Origin: Cryobacterium algoritolerans
GTDB lineage: Bacteria; Actinomycetota; Actinomycetes; Actinomycetales; Microbacteriaceae
Assembly: GCF_004402785.1 (NCBI RefSeq)
Contig: NZ_SOFP01000023.1
Span: 46,721-110,720 of the forward strand
Reading direction: 5' to 3'
DNA: 64,000 nt
Numbering within the stretch: the stretch's first letter is position 1; every line of letters starts with the position of its first letter. A program made the position numbers and the translations under genes. Below, piece by piece: positions 53,798 to 62,407 of the stretch. The notes under the pieces were generated by a model. The model searched no databases. It was not told where the DNA came from and saw nothing but the letters and a program-made list of their open reading frames with translations.

Positions 53798-54331
53798 TTA
53801 CGCGTTCGCGCGCTGGCGGCGAACGATGCCCATGACGACAACGAGTGCGATGCCGAGCAGGAGGGCGCCGGCGGCACCCCAGATGAGCAGCATGGGTGCT
53901 TCGTAACCGGTGTGGGCGAGGCCCTTGCCGGCGCCGGCGTCAGCCGCGGCAACCGTTAGGGTTGCAGTGCCGATGTTGGCCGAGGTGAGGCCGGTGGCCG
54001 TCACCGTGTAGGTGCCGGTGGCGTCGGCGGGAAGGGTGACCTTCACGCTGACGGCGCCTGAGGCGTCGGCGGTCTTGGTGAGGGACACCGTGGCGGCCTT
54101 GACGGCCGACAGGGTGGCGGTGCCCGATCCGGTGCAGGTGAACGAGACGCTCTCGCCGGCCGTGAACGATCCGGCGGCGAAGCCGACCGTGACGGTTCCG
54201 CCGGCGACGACGGCGCCTGAGGTCGTGACCTTGTCGGCCGCGACGTAGCCCGCGGCGTTAGCCGCGGCCGGTACTGCGAACACTGCGAGGATCGCGAGCG
54301 CGATCACCGCGAAAGTCTTTTTGGCCATCAT
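53798..54331 (-). CDS. Cell-surface protein with LAxTG sortase signal
   Basis: 177 residues: signal peptide (cleavage near ANA-AGY, residue 26), an Ig-like beta domain rich in Thr/Ser/Val, then the sorting signal LAHTG (GKGLAHTGYEAP). A hydrophobic span and a positive tail (GIVRRQRANA) follow. LAxTG is the motif of class E sortases, so it is probably attached to peptidoglycan by a class E enzyme encoded elsewhere, not by the class F sortase at 2752. RBS AGGGGGA is well placed; ATG 54331 or 54328. A strong single-gene terminator suggests high expression. Confidence 0.85.
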   Translation of the reverse strand: MMAKKTFAVIALAILAVFAVPAAANAAGYVAADKVTTSGAVVAGGTVTVGFAAGSFTAGESVSFTCTGSGTATLSAVKAATVSLTKTADASGAVSVKVTLPADATGTYTVTATGLTSANIGTATLTVAAADAGAGKGLAHTGYEAPMLLIWGAAGALLLGIALVVVMGIVRRQRANA

Positions 54332-54393
54332 GAGGTCCCCCTAGGTGAAGTGAAAGTTGTGCCGACGCCGAACCGCGTCGAGAAGCACAGTTC

Positions 54394-56208
54394 TTACCAT
54401 AAGGCAGATTCACAGGATGAATCTACGAGCCGTGTTTCATTTTGATTAATTCCCGGTGTCATCTGGGCTATCAGTGAGGATTTGTCAGGTCGCTCCCCGA
54501 GCCAGCCGAACTCCAGCACGGTGCTCTCGCCTGGCGCCAGTTCGACACTGAGGGCACTCACCGGGTAAGAGGAATCGGTCGCCGGGTGATAGCCCACCAC
54601 CGCGCCATCCCGCGTCACGCCTAGGTTCTGCATCCCGGGCACCCCATAGACCGACACGACCGTCTTCACGTTCCCCGGGGCAACCCCGTAGACGCCCGCG
54701 CCGGTGACGTAGTCAGAGAGACTAGTCGCGGCATCCGCGGGAGCCGTGTTGGTGAGTGTCACCGTGACCCCATAATTGGGGCGGCCGTCTTTTCGGCATG
54801 TCACCTGCCCCAGCGTCACTTTCGTGTCAAGGTACATCCCCATCTTCGCCCCGGTGCCGTCGTTCAGGTAGACCCCGAACCGGGTTCCGGTGGCGTCGCT
54901 GACCGGCAGCCCGCCGGCGAGCGTGGTGTCGGCGAGCACGGCCTGGTCTTCCGGGTGCGCGCTCCACACCAGCACCCGGTGCTCACTGCCGGCCTGCGCG
55001 AGCGCCTTGATCAGCTCGACCGGGTCGGCGTTGCCACTGGACACCGCCGAAAACACGGATGCTGCCGCCGCCGCGAAGAACTTGTCCTGGTCGGCGGGGT
55101 TCTCGTAGCGGGCGTAGACGTCGCTGAGCAGCAGCTTCACGGCGTTGTCCGAGGTCATCACATCCCCGGTCGGCAGGGTGATCGGCCCGGTGGCCTTGAG
55201 AAGATAGCTCAGCGACACAGGGTCGATGGAGACCACCCCGTCGGCCTCCACTCCGAACTGCCGTTTCCACATCTCGCGCGCCAGCAGCGCCGACTGCGGA
55301 AAGTCGGGGGTGAGGTTCACGTCTTGGATGTACTGTCCGGTGATGTCGCCGTAGAGGCCGCGCGTCTCATCGGAGAGCGGCAGCACCGGCGTTTCATAGA
55401 AGGGGAAGTCTCCGCTTGATGCCTGTTGCGCAAGCGCAATCTTCCCGTTCTCGGTATGAAGGAGCGCCACCGCGCCGGCAATCCCCCCAGTCGCCCGCAA
55501 CTCGGCCGGGTTCTGGAACAAGAGCACGTAGTTTCGCGGCCCAGAGGCCCCCAGCATGTTCGGCACCAGCCGGACAGCTCGGTCCACGTCTCCCACGCTC
55601 CGGGACGCCTGGGTGACGGACGCCGAGAGTTCGTTGGCCCCGTTCCTTATTTCTGGTACGTTCGCTGATGTGTTGATCGACGCTAGCTGTCGATCAGCCG
55701 CGCTTAGCGCCGATTCAGCCGCCGCGAATTGCGATTGCGCGTCGACAAGCGGTCTCAGATCGATGGCGCCGTCGACTGGTTTGAAATCGTTCATCTTTAT
55801 GGCACCAACGACATCGGCCAAGGGCACGATCGCGTTCTTTGCAACGTTGTCGACTACTGCGGCGAGCTGACGCACAGTAACGAGGTTAGGTCCAAGATAG
55901 GGCAGCACTTCAAACGCCCGCCAGACCACGTCGCTTGTCAGATTCGCAGCATTTGCCGAATGATGCCCAAGTTCCGTCGACGCCCTAATCGCAGCCGCTC
56001 CCTCATTCGCGAAGACGTGATTTTGGATTTCTGAAGCAAGCGGGACGGAAGCCACCAACTCGTCCCTCGCCAAAAGACCCCTAACTGCGACCCAGCAAGT
56101 CGCGGCAGCTAGGAGAATCATCGATGCGGATGAGACCCAGAAAATGGTTCTTCGAATCCGTAAGCGGCTATGCGCCCGGCGAATGACGGAGCGGGCCAGA
56201 GTCACCAA
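54394..56208 (-). CDS. DUF4012 exopolysaccharide-locus protein
   Basis: 604 residues. One N-terminal span (TIFWVSSASMILLAAATCWVA), then a large extracytoplasmic region: a helical part (near 60-200) and the DUF4012 core with NYVLLFQNPAELRATGGIAGA, VSIDPVSLSYLLKATGPITL and TNTAPADAA. DUF4012 proteins are found in polysaccharide loci and may take part in ligation or surface assembly, but no reaction is established. First marker of the lower-GC polysaccharide region. Confidence 0.85.
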   Translation of the reverse strand: MVTLARSVIRRAHSRLRIRRTIFWVSSASMILLAAATCWVAVRGLLARDELVASVPLASEIQNHVFANEGAAAIRASTELGHHSANAANLTSDVVWRAFEVLPYLGPNLVTVRQLAAVVDNVAKNAIVPLADVVGAIKMNDFKPVDGAIDLRPLVDAQSQFAAAESALSAADRQLASINTSANVPEIRNGANELSASVTQASRSVGDVDRAVRLVPNMLGASGPRNYVLLFQNPAELRATGGIAGAVALLHTENGKIALAQQASSGDFPFYETPVLPLSDETRGLYGDITGQYIQDVNLTPDFPQSALLAREMWKRQFGVEADGVVSIDPVSLSYLLKATGPITLPTGDVMTSDNAVKLLLSDVYARYENPADQDKFFAAAAASVFSAVSSGNADPVELIKALAQAGSEHRVLVWSAHPEDQAVLADTTLAGGLPVSDATGTRFGVYLNDGTGAKMGMYLDTKVTLGQVTCRKDGRPNYGVTVTLTNTAPADAATSLSDYVTGAGVYGVAPGNVKTVVSVYGVPGMQNLGVTRDGAVVGYHPATDSSYPVSALSVELAPGESTVLEFGWLGERPDKSSLIAQMTPGINQNETRLVDSSCESALW

Positions 56209-56254
56209 ATCACTCCCTTTAACAAAACTTGATCGTTCTTCCAGCTAGAAACAT

Positions 56255-57280
56255 TCATAAGACGCTGCCCAAGTGACGCAGGGCACTGTCGAGTTGAGCC
56301 TCGACTCGAGCACGTGCCATTGCCACCGAAACCGCATCTGCAAGAGGAGTAATCGCGCTCCATCCATCAATACCTTCGATCCGTGAAATGCCAAATTCGG
56401 AAATAAACGCGTCGATTTTTGGCGAACTCCCGAGTGCCGCCACTGGGACTCCGACCATCGCGGAAATATACATGGCGTGCATTCGTGAAGCGATCACCAT
56501 TTTGGATCGCCCAAACACGGTCACGGTGTCCTCCCACGTCAGTCCACGGAGAACCTCGATTTGTGAACCGACTTCGTCCAAGAGCGATTCCGAGTCCCCG
56601 CGATCCTCACCCTGATGCATCGGGACGAAAACGATGGTATCGAATTCCGATTTGAATCGGGCCACTGCGTGGCTAGTTAAGGTTTGTGCATCAAGAGCAG
56701 TAAGAGCCAGAACTAGCTGGTTCGACTGCGCGACATTCGAGCTTGCGATCAGATCTCCTAGCCTGTCTGCAAAGAGGAGGCTTACGTCAGCAGCCAGTTC
56801 CACTTTGATCTTCAGAAGGTCAGCACATCGTTGAACAGACTCGAGGTCACGGGCCCACACTCGACGACCCTTCACGGCAAGTCGAACAAGGCAACGCATG
56901 GTCCAACGAGCAATGGGATCGCACCCAACTCCGAAATACACCACGGGCGTGCGCGAGATCCATCCAATCAAGGACACGAAAAGGATGAGTCGAGGCAGGC
57001 CTCCAAATAACTCGCTGGGCTGGTCATCCTGAAGCAGAGTTCCTCCCCCAACGATGACAGCGTCGGCATTCCGAATCTCTCGAATTAGACCCCATGGCCC
57101 CGTCAACTTCTCACGAGCCTCAATGCCAACAGTCCTGAGCGCCCCAAAGTCTGCGACGCTCACGTCATGACCCCTCGATCGAACACCCGCAGCAAGCGCG
57201 TCAGTGAGAAGCGCGTCCCCGAGATTGGTTGGCACGCCCGAATCCGTCGTTCGGTCGGCAGACACCAATAAGAGTTTCAC
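56255..57280 (-). CDS. Polysaccharide pyruvyl transferase family protein
   Basis: 341 residues. GT-B-like fold with N-LGDALLTDAL at the start, DAVIVGGGTLLQDDQPSELF, a GVGCDPI loop, and ASRMHAMYISAMVGVPVAAL near the end, the CsaB/WcaK signature. Expected to add pyruvate ketals to sugar repeat units, in the cytosol. Start overlaps the flippase stop by four bases. Distinctly lower GC than the chromosome average of this window. Confidence 0.87.
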   Translation of the reverse strand: MKLLLVSADRTTDSGVPTNLGDALLTDALAAGVRSRGHDVSVADFGALRTVGIEAREKLTGPWGLIREIRNADAVIVGGGTLLQDDQPSELFGGLPRLILFVSLIGWISRTPVVYFGVGCDPIARWTMRCLVRLAVKGRRVWARDLESVQRCADLLKIKVELAADVSLLFADRLGDLIASSNVAQSNQLVLALTALDAQTLTSHAVARFKSEFDTIVFVPMHQGEDRGDSESLLDEVGSQIEVLRGLTWEDTVTVFGRSKMVIASRMHAMYISAMVGVPVAALGSSPKIDAFISEFGISRIEGIDGWSAITPLADAVSVAMARARVEAQLDSALRHLGSVL

Positions 57281-58482
57281 GCTGACGCACCTGCAGTCCC
57301 CATCCGGGCGAAAAGGAGGCCAAACCCAGCTGAGAGAGCCACCTCGCTCACAAGCGTGACAGCGGCGAGACCAGGTGCACCATAGATGGGCGCAAGCAGC
57401 GCACTCATGGTGACAGCGAACATCCCAACAAATAGAGTGAGCACGAACCGAGCTCTAACTAGTCCAATTCCCATAACAAATGCCACTAGAGCGTAGTTCC
57501 CCCACTTAATTGAGATCGATCCGACAATGATCAAGAAGACTAGCCGCGGCTCGAGAGCGCCGCCGACAGCCTTCTCGATGAGCGGGGCACCAATGAGAAG
57601 AAGGACGCTGACTAGCAGGCCAGCGCATGCGAAGGATGCCCAATAGAAGCCTGGACCGTTGGGTCTCGAACGGATTCGCGGTGTGAGTTGCTGAGAGACA
57701 GTTCCCGGCACCATCTCCAGCGGCTGAACAATGCGATAGACGAGCGCCAGAGCAGCGACCTGGTTCAATGGTAAAACGAGAGAACCGATCACCAAGGGCG
57801 CCTGGGAGTACAACGCACTTAGCGAACCCGTGGCTCCGAACTCAAGCACGCGCCGAAAGAGACCATTCCTTGAGAAGGACGCACCTCTGATAGATCGCAC
57901 CACAAGTGCGAATGTTCCTCCAGTGACTATGCAAGAGGCTATGGGAAGCCCCAGCAGCCATGACAGGTCTCTTGTCATTACCGCCCCAAGCACTAGCGGG
58001 GCTTTCGCGAGAAAATTGACGATATCCGGAATGGAAAAGAGTCCATCGCGCCGCGCAACGAGCAATGGTGCTCGAACGCTTCGTCCGGTCCCGTCGAATA
58101 TCTGTGACAACGCGACCGCGCCGAGCAAGACTATCGCGCGAACGGTTGCGTGCGGGCCAGTCGATACCAAGACGAACGACATTGCCACGGCCGAGCCAAT
58201 CGTCGCTAGACCGGCGTGAAAGGCCACCACGCGAATGTACTCACCCCGGGAGAGGGAATCACCAGCCGTAGAAAGAATGAAATTGGCTGCACCGGAATCG
58301 GTCAGGATGGCAAACGAGCCGAGGAGTCCAATCCCTGCAATCAACATTCCACGTTCTGCCCCTGTGGCTGTTGAAGCGACCAAGATCAACACTGCCAGCT
58401 GAATGAGCCTACCGATGATGGTCGTTGCGGTGGGCAACAGTAAGACGACCCTGCGCCACTCGCCGGAACCGCGACCAATCAT
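57277..58482 (-). CDS. Polysaccharide flippase (Wzx-like), copy 1
   Basis: 401-residue membrane protein with about twelve spans, MATE/MVF-like fold. Starts MIGRGSGEWRRVVLLLPTAT with ATGA overlapping the polymerase stop. Conserved features with copy 2 at 62408 include TGAERGMLIAGIGLLGSF, ILTDSGAANFILS, LEFGATGSLSALYSQAPLVI and KWGNYALVAFVMG. It should move undecaprenyl-linked repeat units across the membrane. In one operon with polymerase and pyruvyl transferase. Confidence 0.85.
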   Translation of the reverse strand: MIGRGSGEWRRVVLLLPTATTIIGRLIQLAVLILVASTATGAERGMLIAGIGLLGSFAILTDSGAANFILSTAGDSLSRGEYIRVVAFHAGLATIGSAVAMSFVLVSTGPHATVRAIVLLGAVALSQIFDGTGRSVRAPLLVARRDGLFSIPDIVNFLAKAPLVLGAVMTRDLSWLLGLPIASCIVTGGTFALVVRSIRGASFSRNGLFRRVLEFGATGSLSALYSQAPLVIGSLVLPLNQVAALALVYRIVQPLEMVPGTVSQQLTPRIRSRPNGPGFYWASFACAGLLVSVLLLIGAPLIEKAVGGALEPRLVFLIIVGSISIKWGNYALVAFVMGIGLVRARFVLTLFVGMFAVTMSALLAPIYGAPGLAAVTLVSEVALSAGFGLLFARMGTAGASA

Positions 58483-59933
58483 CGAATCGATGGGAATGCC
58501 CGCAAGTCGTCTTGGCGAAGACCTTCTCGGGACCCGCCCTCGATTGACCGGATTCCGGAAGTGTGCCAATACACGAGGATGACAGCAACCAGAACTTGCA
58601 AAATAGAGAGGTAGCTGAGCCGGAAGAAGACTGGAATCACATCCGAGAGCGAAACATAGATAACGGTTAGGACGGTCGCTTGAGCCAGATTAGTGCTCGG
58701 AATCAATCGCCTAGCAAATCCCGCCAAGACGCCAGTGAAGAATCCATATCCGAAGCTCACTGCGACCACCCCAGGCCAACCAAAACTGACGAAACCCCAG
58801 ATTGGCGCTGGGAGTCTGAGTCCGCCCGAACTGATTGCGGAAACGTCGACCCCCGGATTAATAACCGACAAAGACCATACTGACGGATTCCACTTGAAAT
58901 TACCCGGGATCAGACCGCCAACAAAAGTGAGACCGTGAGTGTACTCCGGCCTGTCCAACCACTTCGTGAAGAAATTAATCTGATCGGCGACGTCTGGCGA
59001 ACCAGCGGCAATCTCGGCGAGAAACGACGTCGATGCATAGGACCCGTGTGCGAAGGAATCGACCCCCCAAAGTGACAAGACGTAGTACAGGGCGCTTCCC
59101 ACGAAATACACGCCGAGGATTCCCAAGAAGTAAATCCACATACCGCGTCCGCGCGTTGCCACTAGAATTCCTGCAAACAGTAATATGCCGCTGAGCGCGG
59201 GCTCGCGCTGCAGTGATAACAGCATTACGCCAAGGGAACCAACGAGAATCATGTACCACTTGGCACTTCGGTATTTCCATGCGTACATTGCCACCAGAGG
59301 AAACAAAAGGGAAATGGCCGATGTTGCCAGTCGGTACAGCGGCGCCACCGGCCCATACCGCACGGCATACTCGCCCCGGAAAAACTTGGCCGCGTAAGGG
59401 TCGGCCGCAAGCGCAGGAATGAACCCCATGACAGTGAATGAGGCAACCATTCCGAGAATCGAAAGCACAACAATGATTTGCGTTCGCTTCGACATATTCC
59501 CCAAGCCTGAGAATGTGGCGAACGAGATCCGGTCTAGGACGCGTGACCAGTCGCCCAAACGCCCGACCCATCCGCCGATTGCGACTCCGAGCGTGCAGGC
59601 GACAAATCCGAGCACAATGACTTGAGCGTATAGGTCCAATGCAGCTCCGGACACGTTCGATAGCCCGTCAAGCAAAAGGATGGGTATGACGTAAGCAACG
59701 ATGCTAAATGCGAGTTGAGTATGCGCAACGATATTCCATCGACTCGGCCAGGCGAGATATGAAACTACCGCGAACCCGCTAAGGCTAATACAAAGCAGTA
59801 GAGGGCGGGCGTCGAATGCACTCACCTGAGGATTCAGAACACCGCCGACTACGACAAGCAGGCCCCACACAGCGGCAATTACGATGAGAATACTGCACGC
59901 TGCCCACAGCATCCGACCGAGTTTCTGATTCAA
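58479..59933 (-). CDS. O-antigen/oligosaccharide polymerase (Wzy-like)
   Basis: 484 residues, about twelve spans with a large extracytoplasmic loop (roughly 300-400: FAHGSYASTSFLAEIAAGSP, RPEYTHGLTFVGGLIPG). The O-antigen-ligase/polymerase type loop contains R-P-E-Y and GGLRLPAPIWGFVSFGWPGV, which recalls the WzyE/oligosaccharide repeat unit polymerase family. Polymerises repeat units outside the membrane. Lower GC and rarer codons than neighbours suggest acquisition. It is the first gene of its operon as seen here. Confidence 0.82.
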   Translation of the reverse strand: MNQKLGRMLWAACSILIVIAAVWGLLVVVGGVLNPQVSAFDARPLLLCISLSGFAVVSYLAWPSRWNIVAHTQLAFSIVAYVIPILLLDGLSNVSGAALDLYAQVIVLGFVACTLGVAIGGWVGRLGDWSRVLDRISFATFSGLGNMSKRTQIIVVLSILGMVASFTVMGFIPALAADPYAAKFFRGEYAVRYGPVAPLYRLATSAISLLFPLVAMYAWKYRSAKWYMILVGSLGVMLLSLQREPALSGILLFAGILVATRGRGMWIYFLGILGVYFVGSALYYVLSLWGVDSFAHGSYASTSFLAEIAAGSPDVADQINFFTKWLDRPEYTHGLTFVGGLIPGNFKWNPSVWSLSVINPGVDVSAISSGGLRLPAPIWGFVSFGWPGVVAVSFGYGFFTGVLAGFARRLIPSTNLAQATVLTVIYVSLSDVIPVFFRLSYLSILQVLVAVILVYWHTSGIRSIEGGSREGLRQDDLRAFPSIR

Positions 59934-60261
59934 GACACCCTCAAGACTCGTAGAATTTACGGTTTGAGTCCCCAGAACACTCCCGAAAGTAGACTAGTTA
60001 GGCGACTGTCAGGTGCTCTCGCCCGCAGCACTCATTCACGCGCGGCGCCCAAGCTAAATCGGCAGAATTCGCTCAGGACCTCGCACCAGAGGTGTTAGCA
60101 CCCGGTGACCAAGTCTCAAGGTACAGGATGTCATCGCCACTTCATAACTAGCATGTGCTCACAAATTCAAATAGCGCGGACAAAAGGCGCGGATCTGCAT
60201 GAGACCCAACTTGAATCCCGATCGGTGAAGGTGAACTCAACTGCGAGAAAGGCGATCTCGT
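59934..60261. other. Intergenic region upstream of the polymerase
   Basis: No gene recognised. AT-richer than the surroundings; TACGGTTTGAGTC-like segments near 59956 may hold the promoter of the polymerase operon. The right part grades into the IS30 remnant. Confidence 0.35.
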
Positions 60262-60409
60262 CGAAAAACGCGTGGCTGCGGCGGGAAGAAGTCTCGGATA
60301 CCGGACCTTGTCCCCCTGAATGAAAGATCGTCCCGCCGAGGCGGACGACCGAAAGACACCGAGGCGCTGGGAGGGCGACATGGCCTTGACCCCGGAGAGT
60401 GGACACGGG

Positions 60410-61290
60410 TTAAGCGGCGAGTTGGATCTCTGCGGCCTGTGACGAGTATTGCATCTCGAAGTCGACTGGTGTGACCTGCCCGATCGAGGAGTGCCGTCGG
60501 CGCCGGTTGTAGCGGTCCTCGATCCACTCCGCGACGCCCTGGATCGCGCGGGCCCGGGTGGGCCAAACGCGGCGGTAGTAGAACTCGGTTTTCAGGGTCG
60601 CGAAGAAGCTCTCGGCCATGGCGTTATCCCAGCAAATCACGGTGCCACGGTCCGAGTGGAATATCACCGTCGCCGGACGGTCCCCGCGGAGCACCATGGC
60701 CATCGTGAGGGCGTCCTCGATGAGGTCGGTGCGCATGTGATCGGCGATGGCCCAGCCGATGACGCGGCGGCTGTGAGCGTCGATGACGGTCGCCAGAAAC
60801 ACCCACCCCTCCCAGGTCCTCAGATACGTGATATCGCCCACCCAAACCTGGTTCAACGCCCCGGTATCCCACTTCCGTTTCACCGCGTCGACCGGGTACG
60901 CGTCAGCGTGATCGATGATCGTCGTCGTCTTCCACTTCTTCGGACAAATGCCCACTAAACCCAGGCGCCGCATGGTCGCGGCGACGGTCTTGCGGGAGAC
61001 GACCTCCCCGTCCGCGCGAAGATCGGCCAGGATCCTCGGGGCCCCGTAGACCTCGTCGGAATCACCATGGAAGAAGGTGACTTTCTGCTCAATGTGCACC
61101 CGCCGAATCGACGCCGGCGACGGGGCCCGGCCGGCCCAGGCGTAGTAGCCGGATCGGGAGACGTCGAGGAGGCGGACCATGCGGGTGATGGTGAAGTTGG
61201 TCTTCTCCGCCAGCATCAGTTCGAACGCTTGACGTTCGTATCCGATGCTTCCTGGGCGAAGAAGATGGACGCTTTTTTTAGAAACGCCCT
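60410..61290 (-). CDS. IS3 transposase OrfB, catalytic core with internal deletion
   Basis: rve-type DDE integrase domain. The first Asp is in QVWVGDITYLRTW, the second in VIFHSDRGT, and the Glu in DNAMAESFFATLKTE; the end is HSSIGQVTPVDFEMQ. Between HSDRGT and ICWDNAM, about 25 residues normally present (the QYTS to MGKTG segment) are missing in frame, so the spacing between the second Asp and the Glu is too short and the enzyme is probably dead. Expressed as a -1 fusion with OrfA. Confidence 0.85.
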
Positions 61291-61530
61291 GTCCATCTTC
61301 AGGTCCGCGTTTTCCTTGCGTAGCCGCAGCAGCTCGGCCCGTTCGGACTCCGTGACCTCGGTCTGCCCAGTCTCGTTGCGGGCCTTGAACGCGGACACCC
61401 ACCGGCCCAGCGTGACCTCGTTGATCCCGAGCTCTCGGGCGACGGTCGCGACCGCTCTGCCGGTGGTCAAAACCAGCTTCACGGCCTCGTCTTTGTACTC
61501 AGGAGTGAACTCCCGACGTGATCTTGCCAT
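61216..61530 (-). CDS. IS3 transposase OrfA
   Basis: DNA-binding subunit of 104 residues: helix-turn-helix (EFTPEYKDEAVKLVLTTGRA, ARELGINEVTLGRWVSAFKA) and a leucine-rich coiled coil (LLRLRKENADLKMDRAFLKK). Seven A followed by GC on the minus strand (61279-61272) is the slippery site that shifts ribosomes by -1 into OrfB, giving the OrfAB fusion used by IS3 elements. Confidence 0.88.
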   Translation of the reverse strand: MARSRREFTPEYKDEAVKLVLTTGRAVATVARELGINEVTLGRWVSAFKARNETGQTEVTESERAELLRLRKENADLKMDRAFLKKASIFFAQEASDTNVKRSN

Positions 61531-62005
61531 AGTGAACATTCTCTCTTGTGAGGTGTCCACTCGACGGGGTCAGGGCCAACATGATCGTCGGACGCTACAG
61601 CGCGTCGCACATCGTGACCCTGGTCAAACGGCACAGCCGTATCCTGATCGCCATCACGCTCCCGCACAGGCGAAGAGGGAGAAGGTGATCCCGGCGCTCA
61701 TCGAATCCTTCAACATGCTGCCCGCGTCCATGCGCCGAACATTGACCTGGGACCGCGGCAACGAGATGGCCCGGCACGCAGATTCACAACAGGGACAGGG
61801 AATCCCGTGTTCTTCTGCGTCGCATACTCGACCTGGCAGCGCGGCACCAACGAAAACGCCAACGGGCTGTTCCGCAAAGATCTCTCGAAGACACCGATCT
61901 CAACCTGAACGACACCACCAGACTCGAGCAGATCGTGGCCGAGCGCCACTATCGCCCATGCAGACTCCCCAGGAGATCTTCAGCGCGCAAGCGTTGCCTT
62001 GACCG

Positions 62006-62407
62006 CTTAGAACTAGCGTCGATTCTGGCCGGGGATTCAACCGTCGCGAAACTGGTGTTGTCGCCATCTGCAGTTCAGCCTACAAGCCCGAACCCGAGTC
62101 GCAGCCGGAGAAAGGCCTGTGACTTCATGGCCACGAACAGGTCGACCTCGAAGGCAGTCCAGATCTCGGACTCTCCCATCCTTAATTCAGGTTCATTCGC
62201 CTCTAAAGCCTTCGATAGCCAGCTCTGGGACGGGTACTCAATGGGCCGAGCGCCAGGCCTTCCTTGGAATAGAGTGAAGGGGTTGTCTTTGCGGGGAAAG
62301 ACCGAGATCTTGAAGATCTACATCTCGTGGTGGGGGCGACGACCGTGGCCTGCCCAAGGAAGGAGCGGGCAGCTCAATTCGGCGTTTGAAGAGAATCGAG
62401 AATACCA
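62006..62407. other. Stretch without a recognised gene upstream of flippase copy 2
   Basis: An open frame continues from the IS30 remnant to 62411 but its translation has no family features. The last 100 bases hold the leader of the flippase gene; no good RBS (ACCAATG). Nothing else seen. Confidence 0.4.

Larger units (their letters stand above)
60381..61578 (-). mobile_element. IS3-family insertion sequence, 1198 bp
   Basis: Ends are imperfect inverted repeats of 26 bp: TGGCCTTGACCCCGGAGAGT at 60381 and its partner ending GGGGTCAGGGCCA at 61578 (23 of 26 match). It starts TG and ends CA. A 3-bp target duplication ACA flanks it (60378-60380 and 61579-61581). It carries orfA and orfB in the minus direction. 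Inserted in an IS30 transposase gene. Confidence 0.9.
60262..62005 (+). pseudogene. IS30-family transposase remnant, interrupted by an IS3 element
   Basis: Left part (60262-60380) reads GKKSRIPDLVPLNE, then after a shift DRPAEADDRKTPRRWEGD. The right part (from 61579) continues MIVGRYSASHIVTLVKRHSR, LIAITLPHR, then KVIPALIESFNMLPASMRRT, LTWDRGNEMARHAD, and later DLNLNDTTRLEQIVAERH. Joining the flanks after removing the IS3 element gives WEGD-MIVGRYSA in one frame. Several shifts and losses; inactive before or after the insertion. Confidence 0.84.
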
